Positions 26,802 to 35,827 of a stretch of 64,000 bases of DNA are shown in pieces. Below the pieces are notes generated by a model, which was not told the origin of the DNA, searched no databases, and saw nothing but the letters and a program-made list of their open reading frames with translations. Position numbers and translations under genes: made by a program. The DNA is from Zoogloea sp. (lineage in GTDB: Bacteria; Pseudomonadota; Gammaproteobacteria; Burkholderiales; Rhodocyclaceae). Every line of letters begins with the position of its first letter. Within the stretch, counting starts at the first letter, position 1. The stretch covers positions 1-64,000 of the forward strand of contig JADKKC010000012.1 of NCBI GenBank assembly GCA_016720685.1, given 5' to 3'.

Positions 26802-28535
26802 TTACATCGACTCAGGAGCAGAAACACCCAGCAGCGCGAGGCCGCTGCGAATCACCTGACGCACCGCCGTGGCCAAGGCCAGGCGGGCAAGCTTGAGACC
26901 TTCGTCGTCCACCAGCATGCGCTCGGCGTTGTAGTAGCTGTGGAACTCGCCGGCCAGATCCTTGAGGTAGAAGGCGATCTGGTGCGGCGCGTATTCGGCC
27001 GCGGCACTCTGGACGGTTTCCGGGAAGGCGGTGAGGCGTGCGCACAGCGCCAGCTCGCGCTCGTTGTCGAGGCGGCTGAGATCGGCCTCGGCCAGATCGG
27101 CCGGCACGCCGTTCCATTGGCCAAGCACCGAGCACAGGCGGGCGTGGGCGTACTGGATGTAATACACGGGGTTTTCGTTGCTCTGGCTCTTGGCGAGGTC
27201 GAGGTCGAAATCCAGGTGCTGGTCGGCCTTGCGCAGCACGTAAAAGAAGCGACAGGCGTCGTTGCCGACTTCGTTGCGCAGCTCGCGCAGGGTGACGAAT
27301 TCACCGGAACGGGTGGACATGGCCGCCTTCTGGCCGTCGCGGTAGAGCACCGCAAACTGCACCAGCGCCACATCGAGCTTTTCGGGCGGCAGGCCAAGCG
27401 CGGCCAGCGCGCCCTTCACGCGGGCGATGTAGCCGTGGTGGTCGGCGCCCCAGATGTCGACGATGCGATCAAAGCCGCGCTCGTACTTGTTGGCGTGGTA
27501 GGCGATGTCGGAGGCGAAGTAGGTGAACAGGCCGTTCTCGCGCTGCACGACGCGGTCCTTCTCGTCGCCAAAAGCGGTGGAGCGGAACCACTTGGCCCCG
27601 TCCTGTTCGTACAGGTGGCCGCCCGCCTCCAGCGTGGCGACAGCCTTCTCGACGAGGCCGGTGTCGAACAGCGAACGCTCGGAGAACCAGCAGTCGAAGA
27701 TGACCCCGAATTGTTCGAGGTCTTCGCGGCCATCGCCGAGCTGCTCGGTCAGCGCAAAGCCATGCACCCAGGCGTAATCCGAGCCGAGCAGGCGCTTGGC
27801 ATTGGCGATCAGCACGTCCAGGCGACCTTCCTTGTCGTCCTCGACGGAGGGCGCGCCATCCAGCACGTCGGCGGCGGCGACCTTGGCAAAGCGGTCGGCG
27901 TGGGCGTCCTTGATCTGCGCGGCCATGTCCTTCACGTAGTCGCCCTGGTAGGCGTTGGGCGGGAAGGGAACGGCAATGTCGAACTGGGCGAGATAGCGCA
28001 GCCAGGTGGACAGGGCGAGGATGTCCATCTGCCGGCCGGCGTCGTTGATGTAGTACTCGCGGGTAACGTCGAAGCCGGCAAAATCCAGCACGTCGGCCAG
28101 CGACGCACCGTAGGCCGCACCGCGGCCGTGACCGACGTGGAGCGGGCCGGTGGGATTGGCGGAAACGAACTCGACCTGAACCTTCACGCCACTCTTGACG
28201 CCACGGCCGAAGGCCTCGCCGCGTTCAAGCACGTTGCGCACGACGGCCGTCTTGGCGTCGGAGACAAGCGTGAAGTTGATGAAGCCGGCGCCGGCAACTT
28301 CGGCCTTGGCCACCAGCCTGGAAGGGGGCAGCTCGGCGAGTAGCAGGTTGGCCAGCTCGCGCGGATTGCGCTTGAGCGGCTTGGCCAGCTGCAGCGCCAG
28401 GTTGCTTGCAAAATCCCCGTGACCGGCCTGCTTCGGACGGTCCAGGTTGATGGGAGTTTCGGCCTGATCGGGCGCCACGCTGAGGAGCGCGGCACGCAGG
28501 AGGTCGGCAAGCTGAGTTTTGGAATCGGCGCTCAT
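26802..28535 (-). CDS. argS: Arginyl-tRNA synthetase
   Basis: A class I synthetase of 577 residues that charges tRNA-Arg. The N-terminal additional domain (KQAGHGDFASNLALQLAK) is followed by the HIGH-type motif SANPTGPLHVGHGRG, then the DYVKDMA region and a degenerate KMSK-type loop (AAMSTRSGEFV), which is normal for many bacterial ArgRS. The DALR anticodon-binding domain ends the protein. Nothing is missing. It heads the argS-SPOR-dsbA group. Confidence 0.97.
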   Translation of the reverse strand: MSADSKTQLADLLRAALLSVAPDQAETPINLDRPKQAGHGDFASNLALQLAKPLKRNPRELANLLLAELPPSRLVAKAEVAGAGFINFTLVSDAKTAVVRNVLERGEAFGRGVKSGVKVQVEFVSANPTGPLHVGHGRGAAYGASLADVLDFAGFDVTREYYINDAGRQMDILALSTWLRYLAQFDIAVPFPPNAYQGDYVKDMAAQIKDAHADRFAKVAAADVLDGAPSVEDDKEGRLDVLIANAKRLLGSDYAWVHGFALTEQLGDGREDLEQFGVIFDCWFSERSLFDTGLVEKAVATLEAGGHLYEQDGAKWFRSTAFGDEKDRVVQRENGLFTYFASDIAYHANKYERGFDRIVDIWGADHHGYIARVKGALAALGLPPEKLDVALVQFAVLYRDGQKAAMSTRSGEFVTLRELRNEVGNDACRFFYVLRKADQHLDFDLDLAKSQSNENPVYYIQYAHARLCSVLGQWNGVPADLAEADLSRLDNERELALCARLTAFPETVQSAAAEYAPHQIAFYLKDLAGEFHSYYNAERMLVDDEGLKLARLALATAVRQVIRSGLALLGVSAPESM

Positions 28536-28646
28536 GGCAAAAACACTGCGACTAAAAGCACAGGATTATATCCAAGCAGCAGGCATCCCGGCGGATGGCC
28601 CGTTTCAGGGGGTAACAAAGTGCCGCGAACGTGGCAAACTTGCGTG

Positions 28647-29285
28647 GTGACCCCGCACGTATTTCGCACCTCTGCCCTCGTTGCCGGCCTGTTGCTGGCG
28701 CTTTCGGCCCACGCCGAAGCGCCGACGCTGCACTGGAGCCTGCCGCTGCCGGCCGGGCCGGGCTGGCGGATCGTCGATCTGCGTGAAGGCAACGGCATCC
28801 GCCACGAGGAATACATCCCCCGCGGCCAGGGCATCGAGGATTACCGGGACCGCCTGCTGGTGCAACGCTTCACCGCCCAGGACATGAGCCCGGAGGTCTA
28901 TCTCGGCCACATCGCGGCGGGTCTCGCCAAGCACTGCGCAGCCTTCACCACCAGCGGCCTGGTCAGCGGCGTGCGCGACAATCTGCCCCACGCCACCCGC
29001 ACCGCCTACTGCGGACGTTTCGGCGATCGGCCCTATGGCTACGTCGTCGCGCAAAAAGCCATTCGCGACGCGGATCACCTTTTCGTCGTCGAGCGCGAAT
29101 GGCGCCTGCCGCCCTTCACCGTCAGCGATGAAGGCCTGCCCGGCTTCGACACCAACCCGGCCGCCGACGAAGCCATCAAGCGGGAAGTCCACCTCGCCGT
29201 TCGCTGGCTCACCGAGCAGGTGCATCCCGTCACCCAGGCGCCGCCGGCACCACCCGCCCCCGAACGCTCCCGCAAGCGGCGCTGA
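28647..29285 (+). CDS. Exported hypothetical protein
   Basis: I do not recognise a family with certainty; it resembles small CNP1-like or uncharacterised proteobacterial exported proteins. It has 212 residues, an N-terminal signal (ALVAGLLLALSAHAEA), and a globular domain with two conserved cysteines (KHCAAFT, AYCGRFG) about 30 residues apart that could form a disulfide. The tail is proline- and arginine-rich. The start is GTG at 28647 or 28644, just before the signal peptide. It is divergent from argS and upstream of ubiB. Confidence 0.65.
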   Translation: MTPHVFRTSALVAGLLLALSAHAEAPTLHWSLPLPAGPGWRIVDLREGNGIRHEEYIPRGQGIEDYRDRLLVQRFTAQDMSPEVYLGHIAAGLAKHCAAFTTSGLVSGVRDNLPHATRTAYCGRFGDRPYGYVVAQKAIRDADHLFVVEREWRLPPFTVSDEGLPGFDTNPAADEAIKREVHLAVRWLTEQVHPVTQAPPAPPAPERSRKRR

Positions 29286-29365
29286 TCGTCTCGTCCCGGG
29301 CGCCCCGCGCTTTCACCGCTCCGGCTTTAGGGGCACAATCCGCGTTTTCCTTTTTACCTGCCGCC

Positions 29366-30901
29366 GTGCGCCTCTTCCGACTCGTCAAGATCATCTCCGT
29401 CAGCCTGAAATACGGCCTCGACCAGATGGTTCTCTCCAACGAGCCGACCGGCCGGCTGGCCTGGCTGGCCCGCCTGTCGCGTTTCGGCCGGCACTACGAC
29501 GAATCCTCAGGCGCCCGCCTGCGCCAGGCGCTCGAATCCCTCGGGCCGATCTTCGTCAAGTTCGGCCAGATGCTGTCCACCCGCCGCGACCTCCTGCCGC
29601 CGGACATCGCCGAAGAACTCGCCCGCCTCCAGGACCGCGTCCCGCCCTTTTCCACGGCCGAAGCCCTCGCCCAGCTCGAGGCCGCCTACGGCAAGCACGC
29701 CGATGAAGTGTTCTCCCGCTTCGAGCGCGAACCGGTGGCCTCGGCCTCCATCGCCCAGGTGCACTTTGCCGAACTGCCGGACGGCACCGAAGTCGCCGTC
29801 AAGGTGCTGCGCCCCGGCATCGCGCCGGTCATCGCCCACGATCTGGCGCTGCTCGACGTCGCCGCCACCGTCCTCGAAAAAATCTGGCCGGAAGGCCGCC
29901 GCCTGAAACCGCGGGAAGTCGTCGCCGAGTTTTCAAAGTATCTGCGCGACGAACTCGACCTGATGCGCGAAGCCGCCAACTGTTCCCAGCTGCGGCGCAA
30001 TTTCAAGGATTCCGAACTCCTCGTCGTGCCCGAAGTGCACTGGGACTGGTGCACCACCAACGTGATGGTGATGGAGCGCATGAAGGGCATCCCTATCTCG
30101 CGGCTCGACGAATTGCGCGCGGCAGGCATCGATCTCAAGAAGCTCTCGCGGGCAGGCGTCGAGATCTTCTTCACCCAGGTTTTCCGCGACGGTTTCTTTC
30201 ATGCCGACATGCACCCCGGCAACATCTTCGTCGCCACCGACGGCCCCGCCCGCGGACGCTACATTGCGCTCGACTTCGGCATCATCGGCACCCTCAACGA
30301 TTCCGACAAAAAATACCTCGCCACCAACTTCCTGGCCTTCTTCCAGCGTGACTACCGGCGCGTGGCCCTGGCCCACATCGAGGCCGGCTGGGTGCCGTCG
30401 CACACCCGGGTGGACGAGTTTGAAGGCGCCATCCGCGCGGTGTGCGAACCCATCTTCGACCGCCCGCTCAAGGACATCTCGTTCGGCAAGACGCTGCTGC
30501 GCCTCTTCCAGACCGCCCGCCGCTTCGAGATGGAGGTTCAACCCCAGCTCGTACTGCTGCAAAAAACCCTGCTCAACATCGAAGGCCTCGGGCGCCAGCT
30601 CGACCCGGACCTCGACCTGTGGAAAACCGCCAAACCCTTCCTCGAACGCTGGATGAACGAGCAGATTGGCTGGCGCGCGCTGATCCGCCACATGAAGGAC
30701 GAAGCCCCCAACTGGGCCGCCACGCTGCCGCAATTGCCGCGCCTGCTGCACCAGGTTCTCGACGGCCGCAACGACACCGCCACCCACGCCGAAATCCTGC
30801 GCCTCTCCACCGAGAACAAACGGCAAACCCGCTGGCTCGCCGCCGGCGGAGCCCTTGTTGTCATCCTCGTCGCGCTCGAAGCCCTGCGCTGGCTGTGCTG
30901 A
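29366..30901 (+). CDS. ubiB: Ubiquinone biosynthesis regulatory protein kinase UbiB
   Basis: An atypical kinase/ATPase of the ABC1/ADCK family needed for ubiquinone synthesis, 511 residues. The KxGQ motif is KFGQMLSTRRDLLP, the alanine-rich loop is VASASIAQVHFAEL, and HADMHPGNIFV and LDFGIIG give the catalytic and metal-binding residues. The C-terminal hydrophobic segment (GGALVVILVALEALRWL) is the membrane anchor. The start is GTG at 29366. Confidence 0.95.
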   Translation: MRLFRLVKIISVSLKYGLDQMVLSNEPTGRLAWLARLSRFGRHYDESSGARLRQALESLGPIFVKFGQMLSTRRDLLPPDIAEELARLQDRVPPFSTAEALAQLEAAYGKHADEVFSRFEREPVASASIAQVHFAELPDGTEVAVKVLRPGIAPVIAHDLALLDVAATVLEKIWPEGRRLKPREVVAEFSKYLRDELDLMREAANCSQLRRNFKDSELLVVPEVHWDWCTTNVMVMERMKGIPISRLDELRAAGIDLKKLSRAGVEIFFTQVFRDGFFHADMHPGNIFVATDGPARGRYIALDFGIIGTLNDSDKKYLATNFLAFFQRDYRRVALAHIEAGWVPSHTRVDEFEGAIRAVCEPIFDRPLKDISFGKTLLRLFQTARRFEMEVQPQLVLLQKTLLNIEGLGRQLDPDLDLWKTAKPFLERWMNEQIGWRALIRHMKDEAPNWAATLPQLPRLLHQVLDGRNDTATHAEILRLSTENKRQTRWLAAGGALVVILVALEALRWLC

Positions 30902-31005
30902 AAACAACGGGGGCGGCCCTTCGCACCCCCCTCCAACCGGCTGAACGAAAGGCCATCCGGCCTGCTCCAACGGGCATGAAGCCAGCCCGCTAACGAAAGA
31001 AAACC

Positions 31006-33135
31006 ATGCCAGCCCCGTTCATGCCTTCCCGCCCGGTCCGCATCGTCGGCGTCGGCTCCTGCCTTGGCGCGCCGATTTTCGGCCCCGCCGCCGGCCCCCG
31101 CGCGCTGCGCGATCTCGGTTTCGAGAACAGCCTGCGTCAGCGCGGCATCCGCGCCCACTGGCAGGCCCTGCTCGAACCCTCCGCCCCTAAGCCGCCCCGG
31201 CCGTCCATGAACGAGCGGCTCGGCACGGTCAGCAACCTGCTTCACGACCTCGCCGACATCGTCGCGCAGACGTGTGACGACGACGCGCTTCCCCTCGTCC
31301 TTGGCGGCGACCACATCGTCGGCGCCGGCACCTGGCGTGGCGTTGCCCGTGCGCTGGCGCCCCGCGGCAAGCTCGGCCTGATCTGGATCGACGCCCACCT
31401 TGACGCCCACACGCCGCAAACCACCCACACCGGCAACATCCACGGCATGCCGCTGGCGGCACTGCTCGGCATCGGCGATGAAACCCTGACCGGCCTGCCC
31501 GGCCCCCACCTCGACCCGGCCCACGTCACCATCATCGGCGCCCGCTCCTGGGAGCCCGAAGAACTCAAGCTGCTGCAAAAGCTCGGCGTGAAGATCTTCT
31601 TCATGCCCGAAGTCAAAACCCGCGGACTGGCCGCCGTGCTGTGCGACGCCATGAGCATTGTCCGCAACGGCACCGCCGGCTTCGGCGTGTCGGTCGACCT
31701 CGACGCAATGGACTGCGCCAAGCTGCCGGCCACGACCTGCCTGGTGCCCGACGGCATCGATCCGCAGGAGCTCGTCGACGCGCTCCACGGCCTGCGCAAC
31801 TGCGCCGACCTGGCCGGCCTCGAGATCGTCGAATATGTGCCCGAACGCGATCGCGACGGCAGCGGTGCGCGCTGGGTGCTGGAAATCGCCAGCGCCGCCC
31901 TCGGCCCCACCACCGCCCAGTTGCGCCACCGGGAAGAAGCCTTCGGCGCCCGCAACTACGCGCCGCTGCCGGTGGTGTTCACCCGCGGCGAAGGCGCCTG
32001 GCTGTGGGACGTGGAGGGCCGCCGCTACCTCGACATGATGAGCGCCTACTCGGCGGTCAGCTTCGGCCACAGCCACCCGCGCCTGGTCAAGGCCCTCACC
32101 GAACAGGCCGGGCGCCTCGCGCTCACCTCCCGCGCCTACTCCAACGACCGCCTGCCGCTGATGCTCGAACGCCTGTCGGCGCTCCTCGGCTACGACCGGG
32201 CACTGCCGGTCAATACCGGCGTCGAAGCCGTCGAAACCGCCATCAAGGCCGCCCGCAAGTGGGCCCACAAGATCAAGGGCGTACCCGACGGGCAGGCCGA
32301 GATCATCGTCTGTGCCAACAACTTCCACGGCCGCACCACCACCGTCATCGGCTTCTCGTCCGAAGCCCAGTACCGCGACGGCTTCGGCCCCTTCGGCGCG
32401 GGCTTTCGCACCATTCCCTTCGGCGACGCCGACGCCCTAGAGGCCGCCATCACCCCGCACACCGCAGCCTTCCTGTTCGAGCCCATCCAGGGCGAAGGCG
32501 GCATCAACATTCCGCCCGCCGGCTGGCTGGCCCGCTGCGCCGCAATCTGCAGCAAGCACAACGTGCTCTTGATCGCCGACGAAGTTCAGACCGGCCTCGG
32601 CCGCACCGGCAAGCTGCTCGCCTGCGAACACGACGGCGTGCGCCCGGACGGCGTCATCCTGGGCAAAGCGCTGGGCGGCGGCCTGCTGCCGGTTTCGGCC
32701 TTCCTCGCCAACGACGCGCTGATGCAGGTCTTCAAGCCCGGCGACCACGGTTCCACCTTCGGCGGCAACCCGCTGGCGGCAGCCGTGGCGACCGAAGCCC
32801 TGGCCCTTCTGGCCGACGAGAAGCTCGCCGAGCGCTCGGCACGCCTCGGTGCAGCCTTCCTCGCCCGCCTGCAGGCCATCAAGAACCCGCTTATCGTCGA
32901 AGTGCGCGGACGCGGCCTCCTGATCGGCATGGAACTCGACACCCGCCGCGTCAACGCCCGCACCGCCGCCGAGTGGCTGCTCGCCCGCGGCCTGATGACC
33001 AAGGACACCCACGACAGCGTGCTGCGCTTCGCCCCGCCGCTGATCATCGAAGAAACCACCCTGATGCGCGCTGCCGACGTTGTCGAAGCAGCACTTGCCG
33101 ACCTCGCCCAACGCCTGCCCGGAACCACCCCATGA
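31006..33135 (+). CDS. Arginase fused to ornithine aminotransferase
   Basis: A 709-residue bifunctional protein joining two consecutive steps of arginine use. Residues about 8-300 are arginase/agmatinase-like: LGGDHIVGAGT, IDAHLDAHTP and VSVDLDAMD carry the manganese-binding His and Asp residues. Residues about 305-705 are a class III PLP aminotransferase of the RocD type: VNTGVEAVETAIKAARKW, NNFHGRTTTVIGFS, LIADEVQTGLGRTG and ILGKALGGG with the PLP lysine at about 554. Arginine would give urea and ornithine, then glutamate semialdehyde. Separate proteins are usual, so the fusion suggests direct handover of ornithine. The HNH gene overlaps its stop by four bases. Confidence 0.93.
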   Translation: MPAPFMPSRPVRIVGVGSCLGAPIFGPAAGPRALRDLGFENSLRQRGIRAHWQALLEPSAPKPPRPSMNERLGTVSNLLHDLADIVAQTCDDDALPLVLGGDHIVGAGTWRGVARALAPRGKLGLIWIDAHLDAHTPQTTHTGNIHGMPLAALLGIGDETLTGLPGPHLDPAHVTIIGARSWEPEELKLLQKLGVKIFFMPEVKTRGLAAVLCDAMSIVRNGTAGFGVSVDLDAMDCAKLPATTCLVPDGIDPQELVDALHGLRNCADLAGLEIVEYVPERDRDGSGARWVLEIASAALGPTTAQLRHREEAFGARNYAPLPVVFTRGEGAWLWDVEGRRYLDMMSAYSAVSFGHSHPRLVKALTEQAGRLALTSRAYSNDRLPLMLERLSALLGYDRALPVNTGVEAVETAIKAARKWAHKIKGVPDGQAEIIVCANNFHGRTTTVIGFSSEAQYRDGFGPFGAGFRTIPFGDADALEAAITPHTAAFLFEPIQGEGGINIPPAGWLARCAAICSKHNVLLIADEVQTGLGRTGKLLACEHDGVRPDGVILGKALGGGLLPVSAFLANDALMQVFKPGDHGSTFGGNPLAAAVATEALALLADEKLAERSARLGAAFLARLQAIKNPLIVEVRGRGLLIGMELDTRRVNARTAAEWLLARGLMTKDTHDSVLRFAPPLIIEETTLMRAADVVEAALADLAQRLPGTTP

Positions 33136-33482
33136 GCGAAAAACTCGACCGTCTCGTCCTCGAAGCCCGCCAAGCCGCAGACAAGCGCGCCGAGGGCTAC
33201 CGCGAAAAAGCCCTCAAGATCTACCCATGGATCTGCGGCCGCTGCACCCGCGAGTTCACCACCGCCAACCTGCGCGAACTCACCGTGCACCACCGCGACC
33301 ACAACCACGACAACAATCCGCCCGACGGCAGCAACTGGGAGCTGCTGTGCCTGTACTGCCACGACAACGAGCACCAGCGCCAGCTTGAAGCCACTGAAGG
33401 AAACGTCTCGGCCAAACAGCCGGGCAAGGCCGCGACGCACTCGCCGTTCGCCGCGCTGGGTGGCTTGCTGAAGAAGGGGTGA
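33132..33482 (+). CDS. HNH nuclease family protein (YajD-like)
   Basis: A 116-residue protein. CGRCTREF and CLYCHDNEH give a four-cysteine zinc site, and LTVHHRDHNHDNNPPDGSNW the HNH catalytic segment. It resembles E. coli YajD, whose role is unknown. The ATG overlaps the previous stop (ATGA), so translation is probably coupled to the arginase-aminotransferase gene. Confidence 0.88.
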   Translation: MSEKLDRLVLEARQAADKRAEGYREKALKIYPWICGRCTREFTTANLRELTVHHRDHNHDNNPPDGSNWELLCLYCHDNEHQRQLEATEGNVSAKQPGKAATHSPFAALGGLLKKG

Positions 33483-33558
33483 AGCAGCGCCTCTTTCTCC
33501 ATTTTCGCCAAGCTCCAAGTGGCGTAGGATTCGCCCCCAGGCCATTTTTGCAACGCCC

Positions 33559-34821
33559 ATGAGCCCTACTCCCGCCCGCGCCTGCGGTATCGACTTCGGC
33601 ACCTCCAACTCCACCGTCGGCTGGCTGCGGCCGGGCGTGCCCGCGCTGCTGCCCCTCGAAGACGGCAAGCCGACCTTGCCCTCGGCGGTGTTCTTCAACG
33701 CCGACGAGGAAAGCACCCACTACGGGCGCGATGCGCTGCTGGAATACCTGGAAGGTTACGAAGGCCGGCTCATGCGGGCCCTCAAGAGCCTGCTCGGCAG
33801 CAGCCTGATGGACGGCAGCACCGAAGTGGGCGGCCGGGCCCTGCCCTTCAAGGATCTGCTGGCGAGCTTCATCGGCGAACTGAAGCGGCGCGCCGAAGCA
33901 CAGGCCGAGCGGAAATTCGAGCAGGCGGTGTTTGGCCGGCCGGTGTATTTCGTCGACGACAATCCGGTCGCCGACCAGCGGGCCCAGGACACCCTGGAGG
34001 CCATCGCGCGACAGGTGGGCTTCAGGGACGTCAGTTTCCAGTTCGAACCCATCGGCGCCGCACTGCACTACGAAGCCTCGCTGACCCAGGAAGAACTGGT
34101 GCTGATCGCCGACATCGGCGGCGGCACGGCAGACTTTTCGCTGGTGCGCCTGTCGCCGGAACGGGCCCGGCACGTGGATCGCGCGAGCGATCTGCTCGGT
34201 AATGCCGGCCTGCACGTAGGCGGCACCGATTTCGACCGGGCGCTGAGTCTCGAATGCGTGATGCCGCTGCTGGGTTACAAGGGCCTGATGAAGAGCGGCG
34301 CCGAGGTGCCGTCCGGCCTGTTCTTCCAGCTGGCCACCTGGCACACCATCAACTTTGCCTACACGCGGCAGGCGTTTGCCGATTTTCAGAGCATTTACCG
34401 CGATGCCACAGTACGCCGCGAACTGGATCGCCTGGCCCGCCTGATCGGGCAGCGCGAAGGCCACTGGATGGCGCTGCAGGTCGAACAGGCAAAAATCGAC
34501 CTGTCCACCGAGCCGAGCACGCGCCTGCACCTGGATCGCCTCGAGCCCGGGCTCTTCCACGACATCACCTTCGAGGCCTTCACGCTCGCCACCCGCAGCC
34601 TGGTGGAACGGGTCGCGGCAACGGTCAGCGAACTGCTCGACCAGGCCGGGCTGGCCCGCGAGCAGGTGGATACCGTCTACTTCACCGGTGGCGCCAGCGG
34701 CGTGCCGCAGCTAAGGGCACGCATCGCCGCCGAGTTGCCCCACGCGCGCAGCGTGGAAGGTGACCTGTTTGGCAGCATCGGCGCCGGCCTCGCCGTAGAG
34801 GCCGCGCGACGCTACGGCTGA
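33559..34821 (+). CDS. Hsp70 family protein, YegD-like
   Basis: A 420-residue actin-fold ATPase. GIDFGTSNSTVGWL (phosphate 1), IADIGGGTADFSLV (phosphate 2) and FTGGASGVPQL (adenosine) match the YegD group of Hsp70 relatives. It is shorter than DnaK and lacks the classical substrate-binding domain. The chaperone role is not established. It is convergent with the amidotransferase gene, 18 bases apart. Confidence 0.9.
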   Translation: MSPTPARACGIDFGTSNSTVGWLRPGVPALLPLEDGKPTLPSAVFFNADEESTHYGRDALLEYLEGYEGRLMRALKSLLGSSLMDGSTEVGGRALPFKDLLASFIGELKRRAEAQAERKFEQAVFGRPVYFVDDNPVADQRAQDTLEAIARQVGFRDVSFQFEPIGAALHYEASLTQEELVLIADIGGGTADFSLVRLSPERARHVDRASDLLGNAGLHVGGTDFDRALSLECVMPLLGYKGLMKSGAEVPSGLFFQLATWHTINFAYTRQAFADFQSIYRDATVRRELDRLARLIGQREGHWMALQVEQAKIDLSTEPSTRLHLDRLEPGLFHDITFEAFTLATRSLVERVAATVSELLDQAGLAREQVDTVYFTGGASGVPQLRARIAAELPHARSVEGDLFGSIGAGLAVEAARRYG

Positions 34822-34839
34822 AGGCGCAGACTTTCGTCC

Positions 34840-35571
34840 TTACAGGGTTTCCGGCTGCATTGAACGCGCAGCCACAAAGCGTGCGAAGCGTCGCAGCAGG
34901 CTGGTGGCCGCTTCGGTTTCGGTGACGGCGGCAGCGAGCTGCTCGGGATCGGCGCCACCCTGACGCAGCGGATCGGCCAGCTGGTCGATGTAGCCGCGCA
35001 TCGCGACGGTGTCGAATTCAGGATGGAACTGCACGCCCCAAGCGGCTTCACCGACGCGAAAGGCGTGGTGCGGCTCGAAGTCGCTGGATGCCAGGCATTC
35101 GGCGCCCGGCGGCAAACGCCTCGCGGTCTGGCGATGAACCACGTGGGCCGGGAAACATTCCGGCAGATCGGCGAAAAGCGGGTCGTGCCGGGCGGCATCC
35201 GACTTGCGCAGGGTGACGGTGCCGATCTCGATGCCACCCGGATGCCAGGCCGCCTCGCCGCCCAGCGCATGGGCCAGGAGCTGGTGGCCGTAACAGATGC
35301 CCAGCACCGGCACGCCTTCGGCAACCCGTCCGGCCAGCCAGCGGGCCGTGGTTTCGCTCCACTCTTCCCGATCGGTCACCATCGAATGCGACCCCGTCAC
35401 GACAACCCCGGCCACTTCGCCCGGCAGGGGCAGCACTTCGCCACGACGCGGGTCCACAACCCGCACCTGCACATTGCCCAGGCCGGCAGAGATCCAGCTT
35501 TCGAAATCGCCCCGGTGGATCACGAGGTCGGGGATAAAGTCGCCAAGCTTGACGATGAGCAGCGGTGACAC
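34840..35571 (-). CDS. Class I glutamine amidotransferase
   Basis: A 243-residue GMP synthase-type amidotransferase domain protein. GICYGHQLLAHALGG has the catalytic cysteine and FHPEFD the His-Glu pair. There is no partner synthase domain, so it belongs to the solitary GATase proteins acting on unknown amide donors or gamma-glutamyl compounds. The gene is solitary, with about 250 bases of non-coding DNA upstream. Confidence 0.88.
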   Translation of the reverse strand: MSPLLIVKLGDFIPDLVIHRGDFESWISAGLGNVQVRVVDPRRGEVLPLPGEVAGVVVTGSHSMVTDREEWSETTARWLAGRVAEGVPVLGICYGHQLLAHALGGEAAWHPGGIEIGTVTLRKSDAARHDPLFADLPECFPAHVVHRQTARRLPPGAECLASSDFEPHHAFRVGEAAWGVQFHPEFDTVAMRGYIDQLADPLRQGGADPEQLAAAVTETEAATSLLRRFARFVAARSMQPETL

Positions 35572-35783
35572 GGTTTGGATTCTCCAGGTGGTTGTAACGA
35601 TTCTGCGATAAACAACGCGCGAAGCCCGTGAAGCGTTGAACGAAGCCTCGCGAATCCTTCGATATCCTTAGCGACAGCGGGATGCGGCGGCAAAAAAAAG
35701 GGGCCGCCCAAGGACGACCCCACTCCCTCGACAGGAACCCGCCCCGAAGGACGGATCTCCCTCCCCATCGAACGAACCGTTCA

Positions 35784-35817
35784 GGCCACACCGCACAGGA
35801 GAATGCGCGGTGTGGCC
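35784..35817 (-). terminator. Stem-loop at the end of the propionyl-CoA operon
   Basis: GGCCACACCGC and its exact complement form an 11-bp stem with a 12-base loop, 11 bases after the pccA stop on the minus strand. No U-tract follows, so it may stabilise the mRNA end or give weak termination. The rest of 35572-35827 shows no gene. Confidence 0.6.
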
Positions 35818-35827
35818 GCTGTGTTGC

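Noticed and set aside
26040..28343. 767-residue open frame on the plus strand
   Set aside because: Exactly antisense to argS and the SPOR gene; composition is the complement of GC-rich codon use, with no recognisable domain.
30902..31005. Possible small RNA or tRNA between ubiB and the arginase fusion
   Set aside because: No cloverleaf or strong terminator; sequence looks like ordinary spacer.
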